Shown one piece after another: positions 35,717 through 49,952 of a stretch of DNA of 64,000 nucleotides (positions within the stretch are counted from its first letter, which is position 1; every line of letters starts with the position of its first letter). The position numbers were made by a program, and so were the translations under genes. A model generated the notes under the pieces. It made no database searches. It was not told the DNA's origin and worked only from the letters and a program-made list of their open reading frames with translations. Origin of the DNA: Nonomuraea indica (GTDB lineage Bacteria > Actinomycetota > Actinomycetes > Streptosporangiales > Streptosporangiaceae); the NCBI RefSeq assembly GCF_002850745.1, contig NZ_KZ559469.1, forward strand, positions 513,901 to 577,900, given 5' to 3'.

Positions 35717-35798
35717 GTCACCACCCTAGCCCCCGGACCCGCGCCCGCCCGCCGGATCCCGTCGTGAACCGCTCGTTGACGCGGTCCGTCGTAGGGGT

Positions 35799-38303
<2,505 letters not shown>

Positions 38304-38304
<1 letters not shown>

Positions 38305-38939
38305 TGCCGCCGCGTGACAACGGACACGAGCACAGCGAGCCGGTGATCCGCGACAACCGCAAGATCGACCCGGAGACGGGTCAGGCCCGGGTCAGCTCCG
38401 ACGGCAAGCCGGAGCAGCCCGCCGAGGCCCCGGCCGAGCCGGGCGGGGCGGCCCCGGCCGGGGCCGGCGCGACCGGCGAGGAGGGCGAGCTGCAGGCGCA
38501 GCTCGCCGAGCGGACCGCCGACCTGCAGCGTCTCCAGGCCGAATACACCAACTACCGCAGGCGCGTCGAGCGCGACCGCGTCGCGGTGCGCGAGCAGGCC
38601 GTCGCCGGCGCGCTGACGGAGCTCCTGCCGGTGCTCGACGACATCGGCAGGGCCCGTGACCACGGCGAGCTCACCGGCGGCTTCGCGAAGGTGGCGGAGT
38701 CGCTGGAGGCGGCGCTCACCAAGCTGGGGCTCAGCCCGTTCGGGCAGAAGGGCGAGCCCTTCGACCCGACCGTCCACGAGGCGCTGATGCACAGCTACTC
38801 ACCGGACGTGACCGAACCGACCGCGGTCGAGGTGCTGCAGTCCGGTTACCGCATGGGTGACCGGGTGCTGCGCCCGGCGCGGGTGGCCGTGGCCGAGCCC
38901 GAGGACGCCCCCCCGGCGTCCGCAGACGACGACAACTGA
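38304..38939 (+). CDS. grpE: Nucleotide exchange factor GrpE
   Basis: The 211-residue co-chaperone exchanges ADP for ATP on DnaK. After a long charged, disordered lead (to about residue 65) comes the coiled-coil region (ELQAQLAERTADLQRLQAEYTNYRRRVERDR) and the C-terminal beta domain (LGLSPFGQKGEPFDPTVHEALM, YRMGDRVLRPARVAV). The ATG at 38304 shares its A with the dnaK stop (TGATG), giving translational coupling. The next gene is dnaJ. Confidence 0.96.
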
Positions 38940-38960
38940 CCAGAGAACGAAGGGCCGTAG

Positions 38961-40145
38961 ATGAGCACCAAGGACTACCTGGAGAAGGATTACTACGCCG
39001 TCCTTGGTGTGCCCAAGACCGCCACCGCCGACGAGATCAAGAAGGCCTACCGGAAGCTGGCCAGGCAGTACCACCCCGACACCAACCAGGGCGACACGGC
39101 CAAGGAGACCAAGTTCAAGGAGGTCTCGGAGGCCTACGACGTCCTGTCCGACAGCAAGCGCCGCAAGGAGTACGACGAGGCGCGCACGCTGTTCGGGTCG
39201 GGGATGGGCGGGCAGCGTCCCGGCGGCGGTGGCGGGTTCCCGTTCGACTTCGGCGACCTGTTCGGCGGCACGGCCGGCCAGCCGGGCGGCGCAGGGGCCG
39301 GCGACCGTCTCGGCGACCTGTTCGGCGGGCTGTTCAACCGCGGGGGCGGTGCGACCCGCACCACGACCAGGACCACCCGGCCGCGCCGCGGCCAGGACGT
39401 CGAGTCGGAGGTCACGCTCACGTTCACCGAGGCGGCCGAGGGCACCACGGTGTCGCTCCGGCTGACCAGTTCGGCCGCCTGCACGGCGTGCAGCGGGACG
39501 GGAGCCAGGGCGGGCACGACCCCACGGGTCTGTCCCACCTGCGAGGGCACCGGAGCCGCCAGCCGCAACCTCGGCAACTTCGCCTTCTCCGAGCCGTGCC
39601 GCGACTGCAAGGGCCGCGGGCTGCTCGTGGACGACCCCTGCCCGGTGTGCGAGGGCAGCGGCCGGGCCAAGAGCACGCGCACCATCCAGGCGCGCATCCC
39701 CGCGGGGGTGGCCGACGGCCAGCGGGTCAAGCTCAAGGGCAAGGGCGCGCCGGGCGAGAACGGCGGGCCCGCGGGCGACCTCTACATCCAGACCCACGTC
39801 AAACCGCACGCGGTGTTCGGGCGGAGCGGCGACAACCTGACGATCACCGTGCCGGTGACGTTCTCGGAGGCCGCGCTGGGCGCCGAGATCAAGGTGCCCA
39901 CCCTGAAGGGCCTGCCGGTCACCCTGCGCATCCCCGCGGGCACGCCCAACGGCCGCACCTTCCGGGTGCGCGGCCGCGGGCTCACCCGCAAGGACGGCAC
40001 CAAGGGCGATCTGCTCGTCACCGTCGAGGTGCTGGTGCCCAAGACGCTCGACGACAAGTCACGCGACCTCCTGACGGAGTTCGCCACCGCGACCGCGGGA
40101 GACGACCCGCGGGCTGATCTCATTCAGAGAGCCAGAAGCGAGTAG
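38961..40145 (+). CDS. dnaJ: Chaperone protein DnaJ
   Basis: The 394-residue type I Hsp40 has the J domain with His38-Pro-Asp, a Gly/Phe-rich region (about 80-130), the zinc domain with four CxxCxGxG repeats ([32 protein letters not shown]) and the two C-terminal substrate-binding domains. It delivers clients to DnaK and stimulates its ATPase. The start ATG 38961 lies 21 bases after grpE behind GAAGGG; hspR follows after 3 bases. Confidence 0.98.
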   Translation: MSTKDYLEKDYYAVLGVPKTATADEIKKAYRKLARQYHPDTNQGDTAKETKFKEVSEAYDVLSDSKRRKEYDEARTLFGSGMGGQRPGGGGGFPFDFGDLFGGTAGQPGGAGAGDRLGDLFGGLFNRGGGATRTTTRTTRPRRGQDVESEVTLTFTEAAEGTTVSLRLTSSAACTACSGTGARAGTTPRVCPTCEGTGAASRNLGNFAFSEPCRDCKGRGLLVDDPCPVCEGSGRAKSTRTIQARIPAGVADGQRVKLKGKGAPGENGGPAGDLYIQTHVKPHAVFGRSGDNLTITVPVTFSEAALGAEIKVPTLKGLPVTLRIPAGTPNGRTFRVRGRGLTRKDGTKGDLLVTVEVLVPKTLDDKSRDLLTEFATATAGDDPRADLIQRARSE

Positions 40146-40148
40146 CCG

Positions 40149-40499
40149 ATGGACGCCAACTATTTCGACCTGTCCGACGACACTCCCGTCTATGTGATCT
40201 CCGTGGCCGCCCAGCTGTCGGGCCTGCATCCTCAGACGTTGCGGCAGTACGACCGGCTGGGGCTCGTCTGCCCGGGTCGCACGGCCGGGCGGGGCCGTCT
40301 CTATTCGACACGCGACATCGTCCAGCTGCGCGAGGTGCAGCGCCTGTCCCAGGAGGAGGGCATCAACCTCGCCGGCATCAAGCGAATCCTGGAGCTGGAG
40401 AACGAAGCTCTGCGGCTGCGTGAGGAGGTTCACCGGCTGCGCGCCGAGATGCAGATGGTCAAGGCGCTGATCCGCTACGAGCTGCCACCGGGGGCCTAG
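40149..40499 (+). CDS. hspR: Heat-shock repressor HspR (MerR family)
   Basis: The 116-residue repressor has a MerR-type winged helix ([29 protein letters not shown]) over residues about 12-80 and a C-terminal helix rich in leucine and charged residues for dimerisation. It binds HAIR sites with DnaK as co-repressor. Two such sites sit at the promoter of this operon, so it regulates its own synthesis. It is 3 bases after dnaJ and 5 bases before clpB. Confidence 0.97.
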   Translation: MDANYFDLSDDTPVYVISVAAQLSGLHPQTLRQYDRLGLVCPGRTAGRGRLYSTRDIVQLREVQRLSQEEGINLAGIKRILELENEALRLREEVHRLRAEMQMVKALIRYELPPGA

Positions 40500-40504
40500 A
40501 ACAG

Positions 40505-43075
<2,571 letters not shown>

Positions 43076-43087
43076 CGTTGCGCGGGG

Positions 43088-43119
43088 GAAGCCCGGAGGT
43101 CCATCGGCCTCCGGGCTTC
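43088..43119 (+). terminator. Terminator of the dnaK-clpB operon
   Basis: A perfect 12-bp stem (GAAGCCCGGAGG and CCTCCGGGCTTC) with an 8-base loop begins 12 bases after the clpB stop. A typical strong actinomycete terminator without a clear U-tract. Confidence 0.88.
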
Positions 43120-43259
43120 GCCGTTCCAGGGAAGGGTCATGCCGGCCGATCGTCGGTAACGTCTGCCCCAGCCTTCGGGCAAGCGGCCCCCCGCTCCGGT
43201 TCGCCGTGACTAGCTTGACGCTTCATCGGATCGCCGAAACACGATCAGGGGGACGTGAA

Positions 43260-44123
43260 GTGTCATCTCGGAACATCATTGCGGTGGCCGCTCTGACCGC
43301 GGGGGTGAGCTTGCCGGGGGTGGGCCCGGTGACCGCCGACTCCTGCCTGCCGGTGCCGGCCGGCTCCGCCGCGCCGGTCTGCGACGGCCTCACCCGTGCC
43401 ACCGACGACCGGCTGCCGACCGACGACGAGAAGGTGGCGCTGCTGGTCACGCGGACCGCCCAGCGCCTCGGTCTGACGGGCCTGGACGGCCGGACCGGCG
43501 AGGTCTCGCCCCCGGCCGGGACCGTCCCCTCCGGGAGCGCCCTGTCCCGGAGCGCCGGCAGGGACGAGGGGGACGGCCGCGGGGCGGGCGCGCGCGGCAA
43601 GGCCGAGAAGGGCGGGAAGGGGCACGGCAGGGAGCGCGGCAAGGGGAGCGCGCTCGACGAGAGCGGCAGGAGCACCGCCAAGCCCGGCGAGACCACCGCG
43701 AACGGCAGCACGGGAACCAACGGCGCGGGGACCAACGGCACGGGGACCAACGGCACGGGAACGAACGGCGCGGGGACCAGCGGCGGCGCCGGGGCGGCCC
43801 CCGATGGGCACCGGCCCGAGCGGCCGGCCGGTCTCCCGAACCCCGCGGGCCTGCCCGACGTCTCGTCGGTGCACCCGGCGCCCGATCTGCCCGGCCTCCC
43901 GGTGCTGCCGGTCATGCCCACCGGTAAGTCGTTCGCCGGCGTCCCGGTGGCCGGGGCGGCCGCCTCCACGCAGCGTCCCGCCGGTCCGGACCGTCAGCGG
44001 ATCGCCCCCAGGACCCATCAGAAGTCCGAGACCCTGCCGGACGTGCCGGGCGTGCCCGGCCTGCCGGAGGCCCCCGCCCTGAACTCGGTCGACGGCGTCC
44101 TGCCGGACCTCGACCTCGACTGA
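43260..44123 (+). CDS. Secreted low-complexity protein with GTNG repeats
   Basis: The 287-residue product (GTG 43260, AGGGGG ribosome binding site) has a signal peptide (NIIAVAALTAGVSLPGVGPVTA) and two early cysteines (DSCLPVP, APVCDGL), then a long low-complexity region: Gly/Lys/Arg-rich (about 105-145), a run of NGTGT-type five-residue repeats (GTNGAGTNGTGTNGTGTNG, about 155-180), and Pro/Leu-rich segments (PAGLPNPAGLPDVSS) to the end. It is probably secreted and wall-associated or structural. No enzyme motif. The GC-rich repeats are prone to length change. It follows the clpB terminator. Confidence 0.68.
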   Translation: MSSRNIIAVAALTAGVSLPGVGPVTADSCLPVPAGSAAPVCDGLTRATDDRLPTDDEKVALLVTRTAQRLGLTGLDGRTGEVSPPAGTVPSGSALSRSAGRDEGDGRGAGARGKAEKGGKGHGRERGKGSALDESGRSTAKPGETTANGSTGTNGAGTNGTGTNGTGTNGAGTSGGAGAAPDGHRPERPAGLPNPAGLPDVSSVHPAPDLPGLPVLPVMPTGKSFAGVPVAGAAASTQRPAGPDRQRIAPRTHQKSETLPDVPGVPGLPEAPALNSVDGVLPDLDLD

Positions 44124-44439
44124 CCCCGGACGCCCTCCCCGCCCCGCCCCCGACTGACCCCGGACACGCTCGCGACACCCTCCCCGCTTCGGCGTCTCGA
44201 CCGATCCCGGGACACGCTCGCGACATCCTCCCCGCCCCGGTGCCTCGACCGATCCCGCGACACGGTCGGCGGCGCCCACCGCCCCGAGGGACACGATCGA
44301 CGGCGTCCCCTGCGCGAGCCCCGGCCGATCGCGGGACACGACCGGCGGCGTCCGGCCGTCACCGGCGGGGTGCGGTGTGGGGTTCGGGCACGCCGGAACG
44401 GGCCGCGGCACCTCAGCGGCGCGGCCCTGGTGCGCCAGG
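44124..44439. repeat. Degenerate 48-bp repeats between two convergent genes
   Basis: This 316-bp gap has no gene. GACACG(G/C)TCG-type units start at 44163, 44211 and 44259 (48 bases apart; the first two copies are nearly identical in the segment GACACGCTCGCGACA and the following CTCCCCGC... CTCGACCGATCCCG). Shorter, diverged copies begin at 44290 and 44335. A partial copy lies before the first. It separates the secreted protein gene from the convergent TPR gene. Confidence 0.75.
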
Positions 44440-44970
44440 TCAGGAGACCAGCGCGTCCAGCTCGTCTTCCGGCAGCCCCAGATCGACCCTGATGCGGTAG
44501 CGGGTGCGCAGCAACGCCTCGTGCTCGGGGTCGTCCTCGTCGCTGGCCAGCACGGCCTGCGTGACCCAGTCGAGCCCGGCGTGCAGGTCTCCGTAGGCGA
44601 CGAGGGTCTCGGCGACCGTGTGGGCGGTCGCCGTGGTGGCGCCGCCCTCCGCTCTGATGGTTTCGATGACCTCCCTGGCCTCGTCGGGCCGGTCCAGCTC
44701 GAACAGCGTGTCGGCGATGCCGGCACGCGGGTCGATGATCGACTCGCCGCCGTCCTCCACCGCGCGCTGAAAGCACTCCAGCGCCCGCGCGGGCTGCCCC
44801 GCCGCTCGCCACTCCTCGGCCGCCAGGACCAGGATCGACGCCCTGGAGACGTCGCCCGAGGAATAGCCCAGCGCGACGTCGTACAGCCGCTGGGCCAGGG
44901 AGTCGTGGTCGTCGGCCAGCAGGGCCTGCTCTAGCAGGCGATCAAGGTGCTCACGGGTCACATGCGCCAC
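44440..44970 (-). CDS. TPR-repeat protein
   Basis: The 176-residue helical protein has two to three tetratricopeptide-like repeats (ILVLAAEEWRAAGQPARALECFQRAV; IADTLFELDRPDEAREVIETI; VAETLVAYGDLHAGLDWVTQAV). No signal peptide or membrane helix is present, so it acts in the cytoplasm, probably as a protein-binding scaffold. The start is GTG 44970. The partner is unknown; it stands alone between a repeat region and a small membrane protein gene on the other strand. Confidence 0.82.
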   Translation of the reverse strand: MAHVTREHLDRLLEQALLADDHDSLAQRLYDVALGYSSGDVSRASILVLAAEEWRAAGQPARALECFQRAVEDGGESIIDPRAGIADTLFELDRPDEAREVIETIRAEGGATTATAHTVAETLVAYGDLHAGLDWVTQAVLASDEDDPEHEALLRTRYRIRVDLGLPEDELDALVS

Positions 44971-45131
44971 ACCGCGAGACTACCGAGCCCTTTGCCGGTT
45001 TGCCCCGGCAATGCGCATCGCCGATCGGCCACGACTTCGCCACTGACGGGTCAAAGGATGACGGCGATCGGCGTGTCGCTCGGACCCCCGGGCATAACTG
45101 CCCTCGCGCGCCGCGAGTCGAGGGGGCCGTC

Positions 45132-45380
45132 ATGGGCATGTCGAAGCAGATGACCTTCGCCCTTGGCTGCGCCATCGTGCTCTCCGCCGTGATCCCGGGT
45201 GCGGCCGGTTACCTGTCGGCCCGGCTGGAGGCCGTCGAGACGGCCGAGCGCAACCTCCGGGCGGTCGAGGCCAGGCTGACCGCGCGGATGGTCCGCGAGG
45301 ACATCCGGCCCGTGTCGTTCCCCGCACCCTGCGTGGGCGGCCCCGCGTCCATCGCCGACCGGCCGCACTCCCCCCGATAG
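45132..45380 (+). CDS. Small single-helix membrane protein
   Basis: An 82-residue product starting at ATG 45132 behind GAGGGGGC. Residues about 7-27 (MTFALGCAIVLSAVIPGAAGYL) form one membrane helix, followed by a charged helical stretch with heptad-like spacing (LEAVETAERNLRAVEARLTARM) and a Pro-rich tail with one cysteine. Codon use is GC3-rich. No family recognised. It lies alone, and a longer upstream frame has no ribosome binding site. Confidence 0.55.
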   Translation: MGMSKQMTFALGCAIVLSAVIPGAAGYLSARLEAVETAERNLRAVEARLTARMVREDIRPVSFPAPCVGGPASIADRPHSPR

Positions 45381-45389
45381 CGCAGGCAG

Positions 45390-45510
45390 GCCGACAGCCA
45401 GGCCAGGCCTGTCAGACCGGCCGACAATGCTCCCAGGCAGGTCAGACCGGCAGACAGCCCCGCCCGGGCCGGTCAAGCCGACAGCGCAGCCCGGGCCGGT
45501 CAGGCCGGCC
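45390..45510. repeat. Imperfect tandem repeats of about 30 bp
   Basis: GTCAGACCGGC-type units begin at 45411, 45441, 45472 and 45499 (spacing 30, 31, 27), with related GACAGC(C/G) segments between. The array fills the gap after the small membrane protein and enters the last codons of the convergent tetR gene, whose C-terminus is thus encoded by repeat sequence. Confidence 0.6.
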
Positions 45511-46159
45511 GGGGCGACCAGGCGCGGAGCTGGCGCGACAGGAAGCCCCGGATGAGCTGCTTGGCCGCCTCGATGATCTCCGGCTCGCCGTCGGGGCTCC
45601 GGCGGAAGGCCAGCTTGAGGACGGCGTCGCCCGCCTCGACGGCGACCAGCATGGCCACGTCGAGCTCGTGGCTGTCGGCCAGCCCGAACTCCTTGAGCAG
45701 CAGCCCGCGCAGCCGCCCGGCGATGACCGTGTTGTTGTCGGAGTCGGAGTCGAGCAGGTTGAGGTCGACGACGTCGCCGAAGTGGAGGCTCTTGAAGCCG
45801 GGAACGGTCCGGTGCATGTCGACGTACTCGTCGATGATCGCGTCGACGGCCTCCCACCAGCCGCGGTAGTCCTCCTCGATGAAGCGGTGCCCCACCCGCG
45901 AGACGAACTGCTCGACGTTGCGCCGGGTCAGCTCCTGGGTGATCGCCCGCTTGTCCGGGAAGAACTGGTAGATGGACCCGATCGCGACGCCGGCGCGTTC
46001 GGCGATGCGGGTCGTCGACAGGGCCTCGTAGCCGATCTCGTCGAGCAGCGCCGCGCAGGCGTCGAGCATCCGCTGGACCCGGCGGGCGCTGCGGCGCTGG
46101 GTGGGCCGGCGCCGCAACGCCGGTGGGCTGGTGCAGTCATCAGTCTGAGGGGTCGGCAC
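45500..46159 (-). CDS. TetR-family transcriptional regulator
   Basis: The 219-residue regulator has a TetR HTH at about residues 22-70 (MLDACAALLDEIGYEALSTTRIAERAGVAIGSIYQFFPDKRAI in parts) and a TetR C-terminal ligand domain. The start is GTG 46159. It lies 41 bases downstream of the EphD-like fusion gene on the same strand and probably controls it, perhaps in response to a lipid or hydrophobic compound. Its last codons lie in a repeat array. Confidence 0.9.
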   Translation of the reverse strand: MPTPQTDDCTSPPALRRRPTQRRSARRVQRMLDACAALLDEIGYEALSTTRIAERAGVAIGSIYQFFPDKRAITQELTRRNVEQFVSRVGHRFIEEDYRGWWEAVDAIIDEYVDMHRTVPGFKSLHFGDVVDLNLLDSDSDNNTVIAGRLRGLLLKEFGLADSHELDVAMLVAVEAGDAVLKLAFRRSPDGEPEIIEAAKQLIRGFLSRQLRAWSPRPA

Positions 46160-46200
46160 GCCCTCATCTTCTCCCGAAGCGGCTGATCGTCACCCGCCGA

Positions 46201-47907
46201 TTACAGATTTCTGGCGGCGGCGGACAGCCGGGCGACGCCGCGCATGGCTCCGGGGAAGACGTGCGACAGCGCGTAGCCGAGCTTCGCCTCGGTGTTGACC
46301 GGGACGACGGCCTGGTTGCGGTGCACGGCGCGCAGGATGTGGGCCGCGACGCGCTCCGGCGGGTAGCCGCGCAGCTCGGCGCCCGTCTCGGCGAGTTCGC
46401 GCAGGTCGGGGCCGACGTAGTCGGCGTTGCGCGCGATGGCCGTGGAGACGAACCCGGGGCAGATCGCGCTGACGCCGATGCCGTCGGCGGCCAGCTCGGC
46501 CCGCAGGCACTCGCTGAGCGTCTTCACCGCCGACTTCGCCGCCGAGTAGGCGGGCAGCACGGCCGTGGGGGCGAACGCCGCCATGGAGGCGATGTTGACG
46601 AGGTGGCCGCCCTCGCCGCGTTCGGTCATCTGGGCGGCGAACAGCCGGCAGCCGTGGACGACGCCCCACAGGTTGACGTCGAGGGTCCTGCGCCAGTCGT
46701 CGATCGAGTGGTCGAGGAACGGGCCGGCGACGATGACGCCGGCGTTGTTGACGACGACGTCGGGCACCCCGTACCGGGAGCGCACGTCCTCGGCGAAGGC
46801 CTCCATCGCGGCGGCGTCGGCCACGTCGACCCGCACGGCGTGCGCGGTACCCGCCAGGTCCTTGGCGATGCCGGCGGCGGTGCGCGCGGCGGCGGCCGCG
46901 TCGATGTCGGCGCAGACGACCTCGGCGCCGTGGGCGGCGAACGCCCGCGCGGTGGCCCGCCCGATGCCGCTCCCCGCGCCCGTGACGACCACCAGCCGGT
47001 CGCCGAAGGCGCCGCGCCCCGGCGCCACGCGGGAGCGGCGCAGGCTCCCCCCGGCCTCGCCGCCGTCCACGTGCGCGGCGAACTCGGCGATCATCCTGGC
47101 GACCACGTCGGGACGGCTGCGGTGCGCCCAGTGGCCGGCGACGATCCGGCGGTGCCAGCAGCGGGACGCCCACCGGGTGAGCGAGGCCAGCAGCTTCGGG
47201 GTGACGAAGGAGTCGCGGGTGGCCTCGATGAGCTGCACCGGCACGTCGACGCGCGGGTCGCGGCGGCGCCGCCGTCCCGCTCGGTTGCACCGGTAGAGCC
47301 ACAGCCCGTTGGCGGCGTCGGCGGGCAGCGTGGCCGCGGGATGGCCGGGCCGGGGCTCGACGCCGTCGCCGAGCCGCATGGTGCGCTCCAGCATCGCGGG
47401 TACGAACGTCCGCCAGGCCAGCTCGGGCAGCACCGGGAGCTGGAAGGCGCCGATGTACCAGGATCGGGCGCGCTGGGCGGCGACGTCGCCGAGGCTGCCG
47501 TGCCGCAGGAACTCCGCCGTCTGGTCGAGCCCGGGGCCGCCGAGGCTGGTGAAGGATGCGACACGCTCGCGGACGCCGGGCCGGGTCACCGCGTCCCAGC
47601 CCTGCAGTGAGCCCCAGTCGTGGCCGACCAGGTGGACGGCGGGCTTGCCGATGTCGTCGAGCACGGCCGAGAGGTCGGCCACCAGGTGGTCGAGGTCGTA
47701 GTGCCGGTGGTCGGCCGGGGCGCCGGAGCTGCCCGCACCGCGCACGTCGTAGCGGACCACGTGGAAGCGGTCGCGCAGCCGTTCGGCGACCTCGTCCCAG
47801 ACGCGGTGGGTGTCGGGATAGCCGTGCAGGAGCAGCACCGTCGGGCGGGCGGGGTCGCCCTCCTCGACGAGGGCCAGCCGGACGTCACCGGACTCGATCC
47901 ACCGCAT
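46201..47907 (-). CDS. EphD-like alpha/beta hydrolase - SDR fusion
   Basis: The 568-residue protein joins two enzymes. Residues 1-285 are an alpha/beta hydrolase of the epoxide hydrolase type: LLLHGYPDTHRVWDE, and the nucleophile elbow GHDWGS, where aspartate rather than serine is the nucleophile, with His in AGHWAHR. Residues about 300-555 are a classical SDR: TGAGSGIGRATA, NNAGV, and YSAAKSAVK. The same two-part order is known from mycobacterial EphD. It likely opens an epoxide and oxidises or reduces the product, on a lipid or xenobiotic. A TetR gene follows. ATG 47907. Confidence 0.9.
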   Translation of the reverse strand: MRWIESGDVRLALVEEGDPARPTVLLLHGYPDTHRVWDEVAERLRDRFHVVRYDVRGAGSSGAPADHRHYDLDHLVADLSAVLDDIGKPAVHLVGHDWGSLQGWDAVTRPGVRERVASFTSLGGPGLDQTAEFLRHGSLGDVAAQRARSWYIGAFQLPVLPELAWRTFVPAMLERTMRLGDGVEPRPGHPAATLPADAANGLWLYRCNRAGRRRRRDPRVDVPVQLIEATRDSFVTPKLLASLTRWASRCWHRRIVAGHWAHRSRPDVVARMIAEFAAHVDGGEAGGSLRRSRVAPGRGAFGDRLVVVTGAGSGIGRATARAFAAHGAEVVCADIDAAAAARTAAGIAKDLAGTAHAVRVDVADAAAMEAFAEDVRSRYGVPDVVVNNAGVIVAGPFLDHSIDDWRRTLDVNLWGVVHGCRLFAAQMTERGEGGHLVNIASMAAFAPTAVLPAYSAAKSAVKTLSECLRAELAADGIGVSAICPGFVSTAIARNADYVGPDLRELAETGAELRGYPPERVAAHILRAVHRNQAVVPVNTEAKLGYALSHVFPGAMRGVARLSAAARNL

Positions 47908-47949
47908 CGCGACCTCCCGCTATCGGCTCCTCCCCTCGAACATAACCCG

Positions 47950-49026
47950 TCAGGGCCGGGTGGACAGACCGGTGCAGGAGCGCAGCGCCCTCCAGTCGGC
48001 GACCGCCTGGGTGCGGGCCGAACCGGTCATGGGGACGGGGACGCCGCCCTGGATGGTCGCCGGGGTCCACGTGTCCTTGAGCACCTTGCGGCCGTTGAGG
48101 GTCAGCGTGAGCACGCCGGTCCGCCCGGTGGTCGCCGGGTTTGAGTTGTAGAAAACGAAATTGCCGAGGCCGTAGCTGATGTAGGAGTCGCCGAGGTAGC
48201 CGGCTCCGAGGAGGATGTGCGCGTGCCCGCCGACCACCACGTCGGCGCCCGCCTTGACCAGCTTGGGGGCGAGCGCGAGCTGCGCCTGGTTGGGGCACTT
48301 CTGCATCTCGGTGCCCCAGTGCAGGTGCACGATCACGGTGTCGGACCGCTTGCGCGCCTCCCGTACGGCCCGCAGCAGCCGCGTCTCGTTCTTGGCCGAG
48401 GCCAGCCCGCCCTTGTCGGGTGTGGCGGTCCAGGCGGAGATGAGGTGGTCGTCGAGCACCTGGGTGGCCCCGATGATCGACACGCGGTTGCCGTTGACCA
48501 CCTTGCGGAACGGCCGGTACGCCTCGGTGTCGTTCGCGCCGATGCCCACCACGGGATACCTCGACCGCTTGATGGCGGCCAGCGAGTCGGCCAGGCCGGT
48601 GTCCATGTAGTCCATGCCGTGGTTGTTGGCCATCGACACCACGTCCACCCCGGCGGCTTTGAGGGCGGTGAAGGCGCTGGCCGGCGCCCGGAAGGTGAAC
48701 TGCTTGCCGGGCGCCGGGGTGCCGCCCGTGGTGATGGCGGTCTCCAGGTTGACCATCGCCAGGTCGGCGTCGCGCAGCACGCCGGCGATGGGCCCGAGCG
48801 CGGTGCGGGGGTTGTTCAGCCGGGCCCGCAGGCCCCCCTCGAAGTGCACGTCGCCGCCGAACGCGATCGTGAACGGCTTGCGGACCCGCGAGGGCTTGGG
48901 GCTGGGGGCCGTGCTCTCGGCGGCGGCCGTCTCGCCACGGCGTTCGGGGGTCTCGGACTCCGCAGCGGAGCACGCGGTGAGCGCGGCGGCGAGAGCCACA
49001 GCCGCGGCGGCAGGGGGGAATCTCAT
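47950..49026 (-). CDS. CapA-family lipoprotein (metallophosphatase-like)
   Basis: The 358-residue protein from ATG 49026 has a lipoprotein signal (VALAAALTAC), a Ser/Pro-rich linker and a PGA_cap domain of calcineurin-like fold: IAFGGDVHFEG, MVNLETAITTGG, MANNHGMDYMD, VIVHLHWGTEMQ and VVGGHAHILLG, supplying the metal ligands. In Bacillus CapA assists poly-gamma-glutamate export; in actinomycetes such proteins stand alone and their role is unknown. An upstream TTG 49059 start would displace the signal peptide. It is 42 bases upstream of the EphD-like fusion, same strand. Confidence 0.88.
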   Translation of the reverse strand: MRFPPAAAAVALAAALTACSAAESETPERRGETAAAESTAPSPKPSRVRKPFTIAFGGDVHFEGGLRARLNNPRTALGPIAGVLRDADLAMVNLETAITTGGTPAPGKQFTFRAPASAFTALKAAGVDVVSMANNHGMDYMDTGLADSLAAIKRSRYPVVGIGANDTEAYRPFRKVVNGNRVSIIGATQVLDDHLISAWTATPDKGGLASAKNETRLLRAVREARKRSDTVIVHLHWGTEMQKCPNQAQLALAPKLVKAGADVVVGGHAHILLGAGYLGDSYISYGLGNFVFYNSNPATTGRTGVLTLTLNGRKVLKDTWTPATIQGGVPVPMTGSARTQAVADWRALRSCTGLSTRP

Positions 49027-49097
49027 ATGTCGCCACTTCTGCTGGATCCGGTGGGTCAAGGATCGAGCATGCCATGCCGCCGGATGTCACGCCGAGG

Positions 49098-49925
49098 TCA
49101 GGTCTCGGCAAGCAGCCGGTCGATCGCGTGGCGGGTGGCGTCGTCCATGGGTGTGTATATGACCATGCGGGTCTCGGGGGTGGGCGAGTGGAGGACCGTC
49201 GTGGTGAAGCGCATCTCGCCGACCCGCTCGTGCTTCATGATCTTCTCGCGCGGGCCCGGCTCGGCGACGTCCTGCCGGGCCCACAGCCGGGCGAACTCCG
49301 GGCTCGCCGCGCACAGCCTGCTGACGAACCCCTGCCAGCACGGGTCGTCGGCGTGGCGGCTGTAGGCGCCGCGGAACACCGCGACCACGCCGGGCAGCTC
49401 CTGCTCGCGGTTGACCAGCATGTCCGACAGCCTGGAGCTCACGCAGCTCTGCCAGAGCGTGTTGCGCTCCCCCTCGGGCGCCTCGACCACGTCGGGCGCC
49501 ATCACGGCGTAGGCGGAGTTCCAGGCGAGCACGTCGCAGCGGCTGTTGGACAGGCAGGCCGGCATCGGGTCGAGCTTGTCGAGGATCTCCTGGATCTGCG
49601 GCGTCACCCGTACGGCGTCACCGGCGGGCACGCCTGCTTGGTGGCCGGCCAGCCGGTAGAGGTGCTGCCACTCGGCGTTGTCGAGCCGGAGCGTGCGGGC
49701 GACGGCGTCGAGCACCTGGGTGCTGGCGTTGATCGGCCGTCCCTGCTCCAGCCACGTGTACCAGGTCACGCCCACTCCGGCGAGCTGGGCGACCTCCTCG
49801 CGCCGCAGGCCGGGCGTGCGCCGGCGCGGCCCGGGGGCCAGGTCGACCATCTCCGGGGTGATGCGTTCGCGCCGGGTGCGCAGGAACGCCGCGAGATCGG
49901 CGCGCTTGGCCTCTGCCACTGTCAC
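49098..49925 (-). CDS. XRE/MmyB-type HTH transcriptional regulator
   Basis: The 275-residue regulator has an N-terminal HTH (RRTPGLRREEVAQLAGVGVTWYTWLEQGR, about 33-62) and a C-terminal MmyB-type ligand domain (LDPMPACLSNSRCDVLAWNSAYAV to YTPMDDAT), which in this family binds fatty-acid-like ligands. The GTG start is 49925. It is transcribed away from an MFS exporter, over a 101-base gap with GGTATC dyads. It probably represses or activates that exporter. Confidence 0.9.
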   Translation of the reverse strand: MTVAEAKRADLAAFLRTRRERITPEMVDLAPGPRRRTPGLRREEVAQLAGVGVTWYTWLEQGRPINASTQVLDAVARTLRLDNAEWQHLYRLAGHQAGVPAGDAVRVTPQIQEILDKLDPMPACLSNSRCDVLAWNSAYAVMAPDVVEAPEGERNTLWQSCVSSRLSDMLVNREQELPGVVAVFRGAYSRHADDPCWQGFVSRLCAASPEFARLWARQDVAEPGPREKIMKHERVGEMRFTTTVLHSPTPETRMVIYTPMDDATRHAIDRLLAET

Positions 49926-49952
49926 CTCTCCATGGTGGAGCCGCCGGGAACG

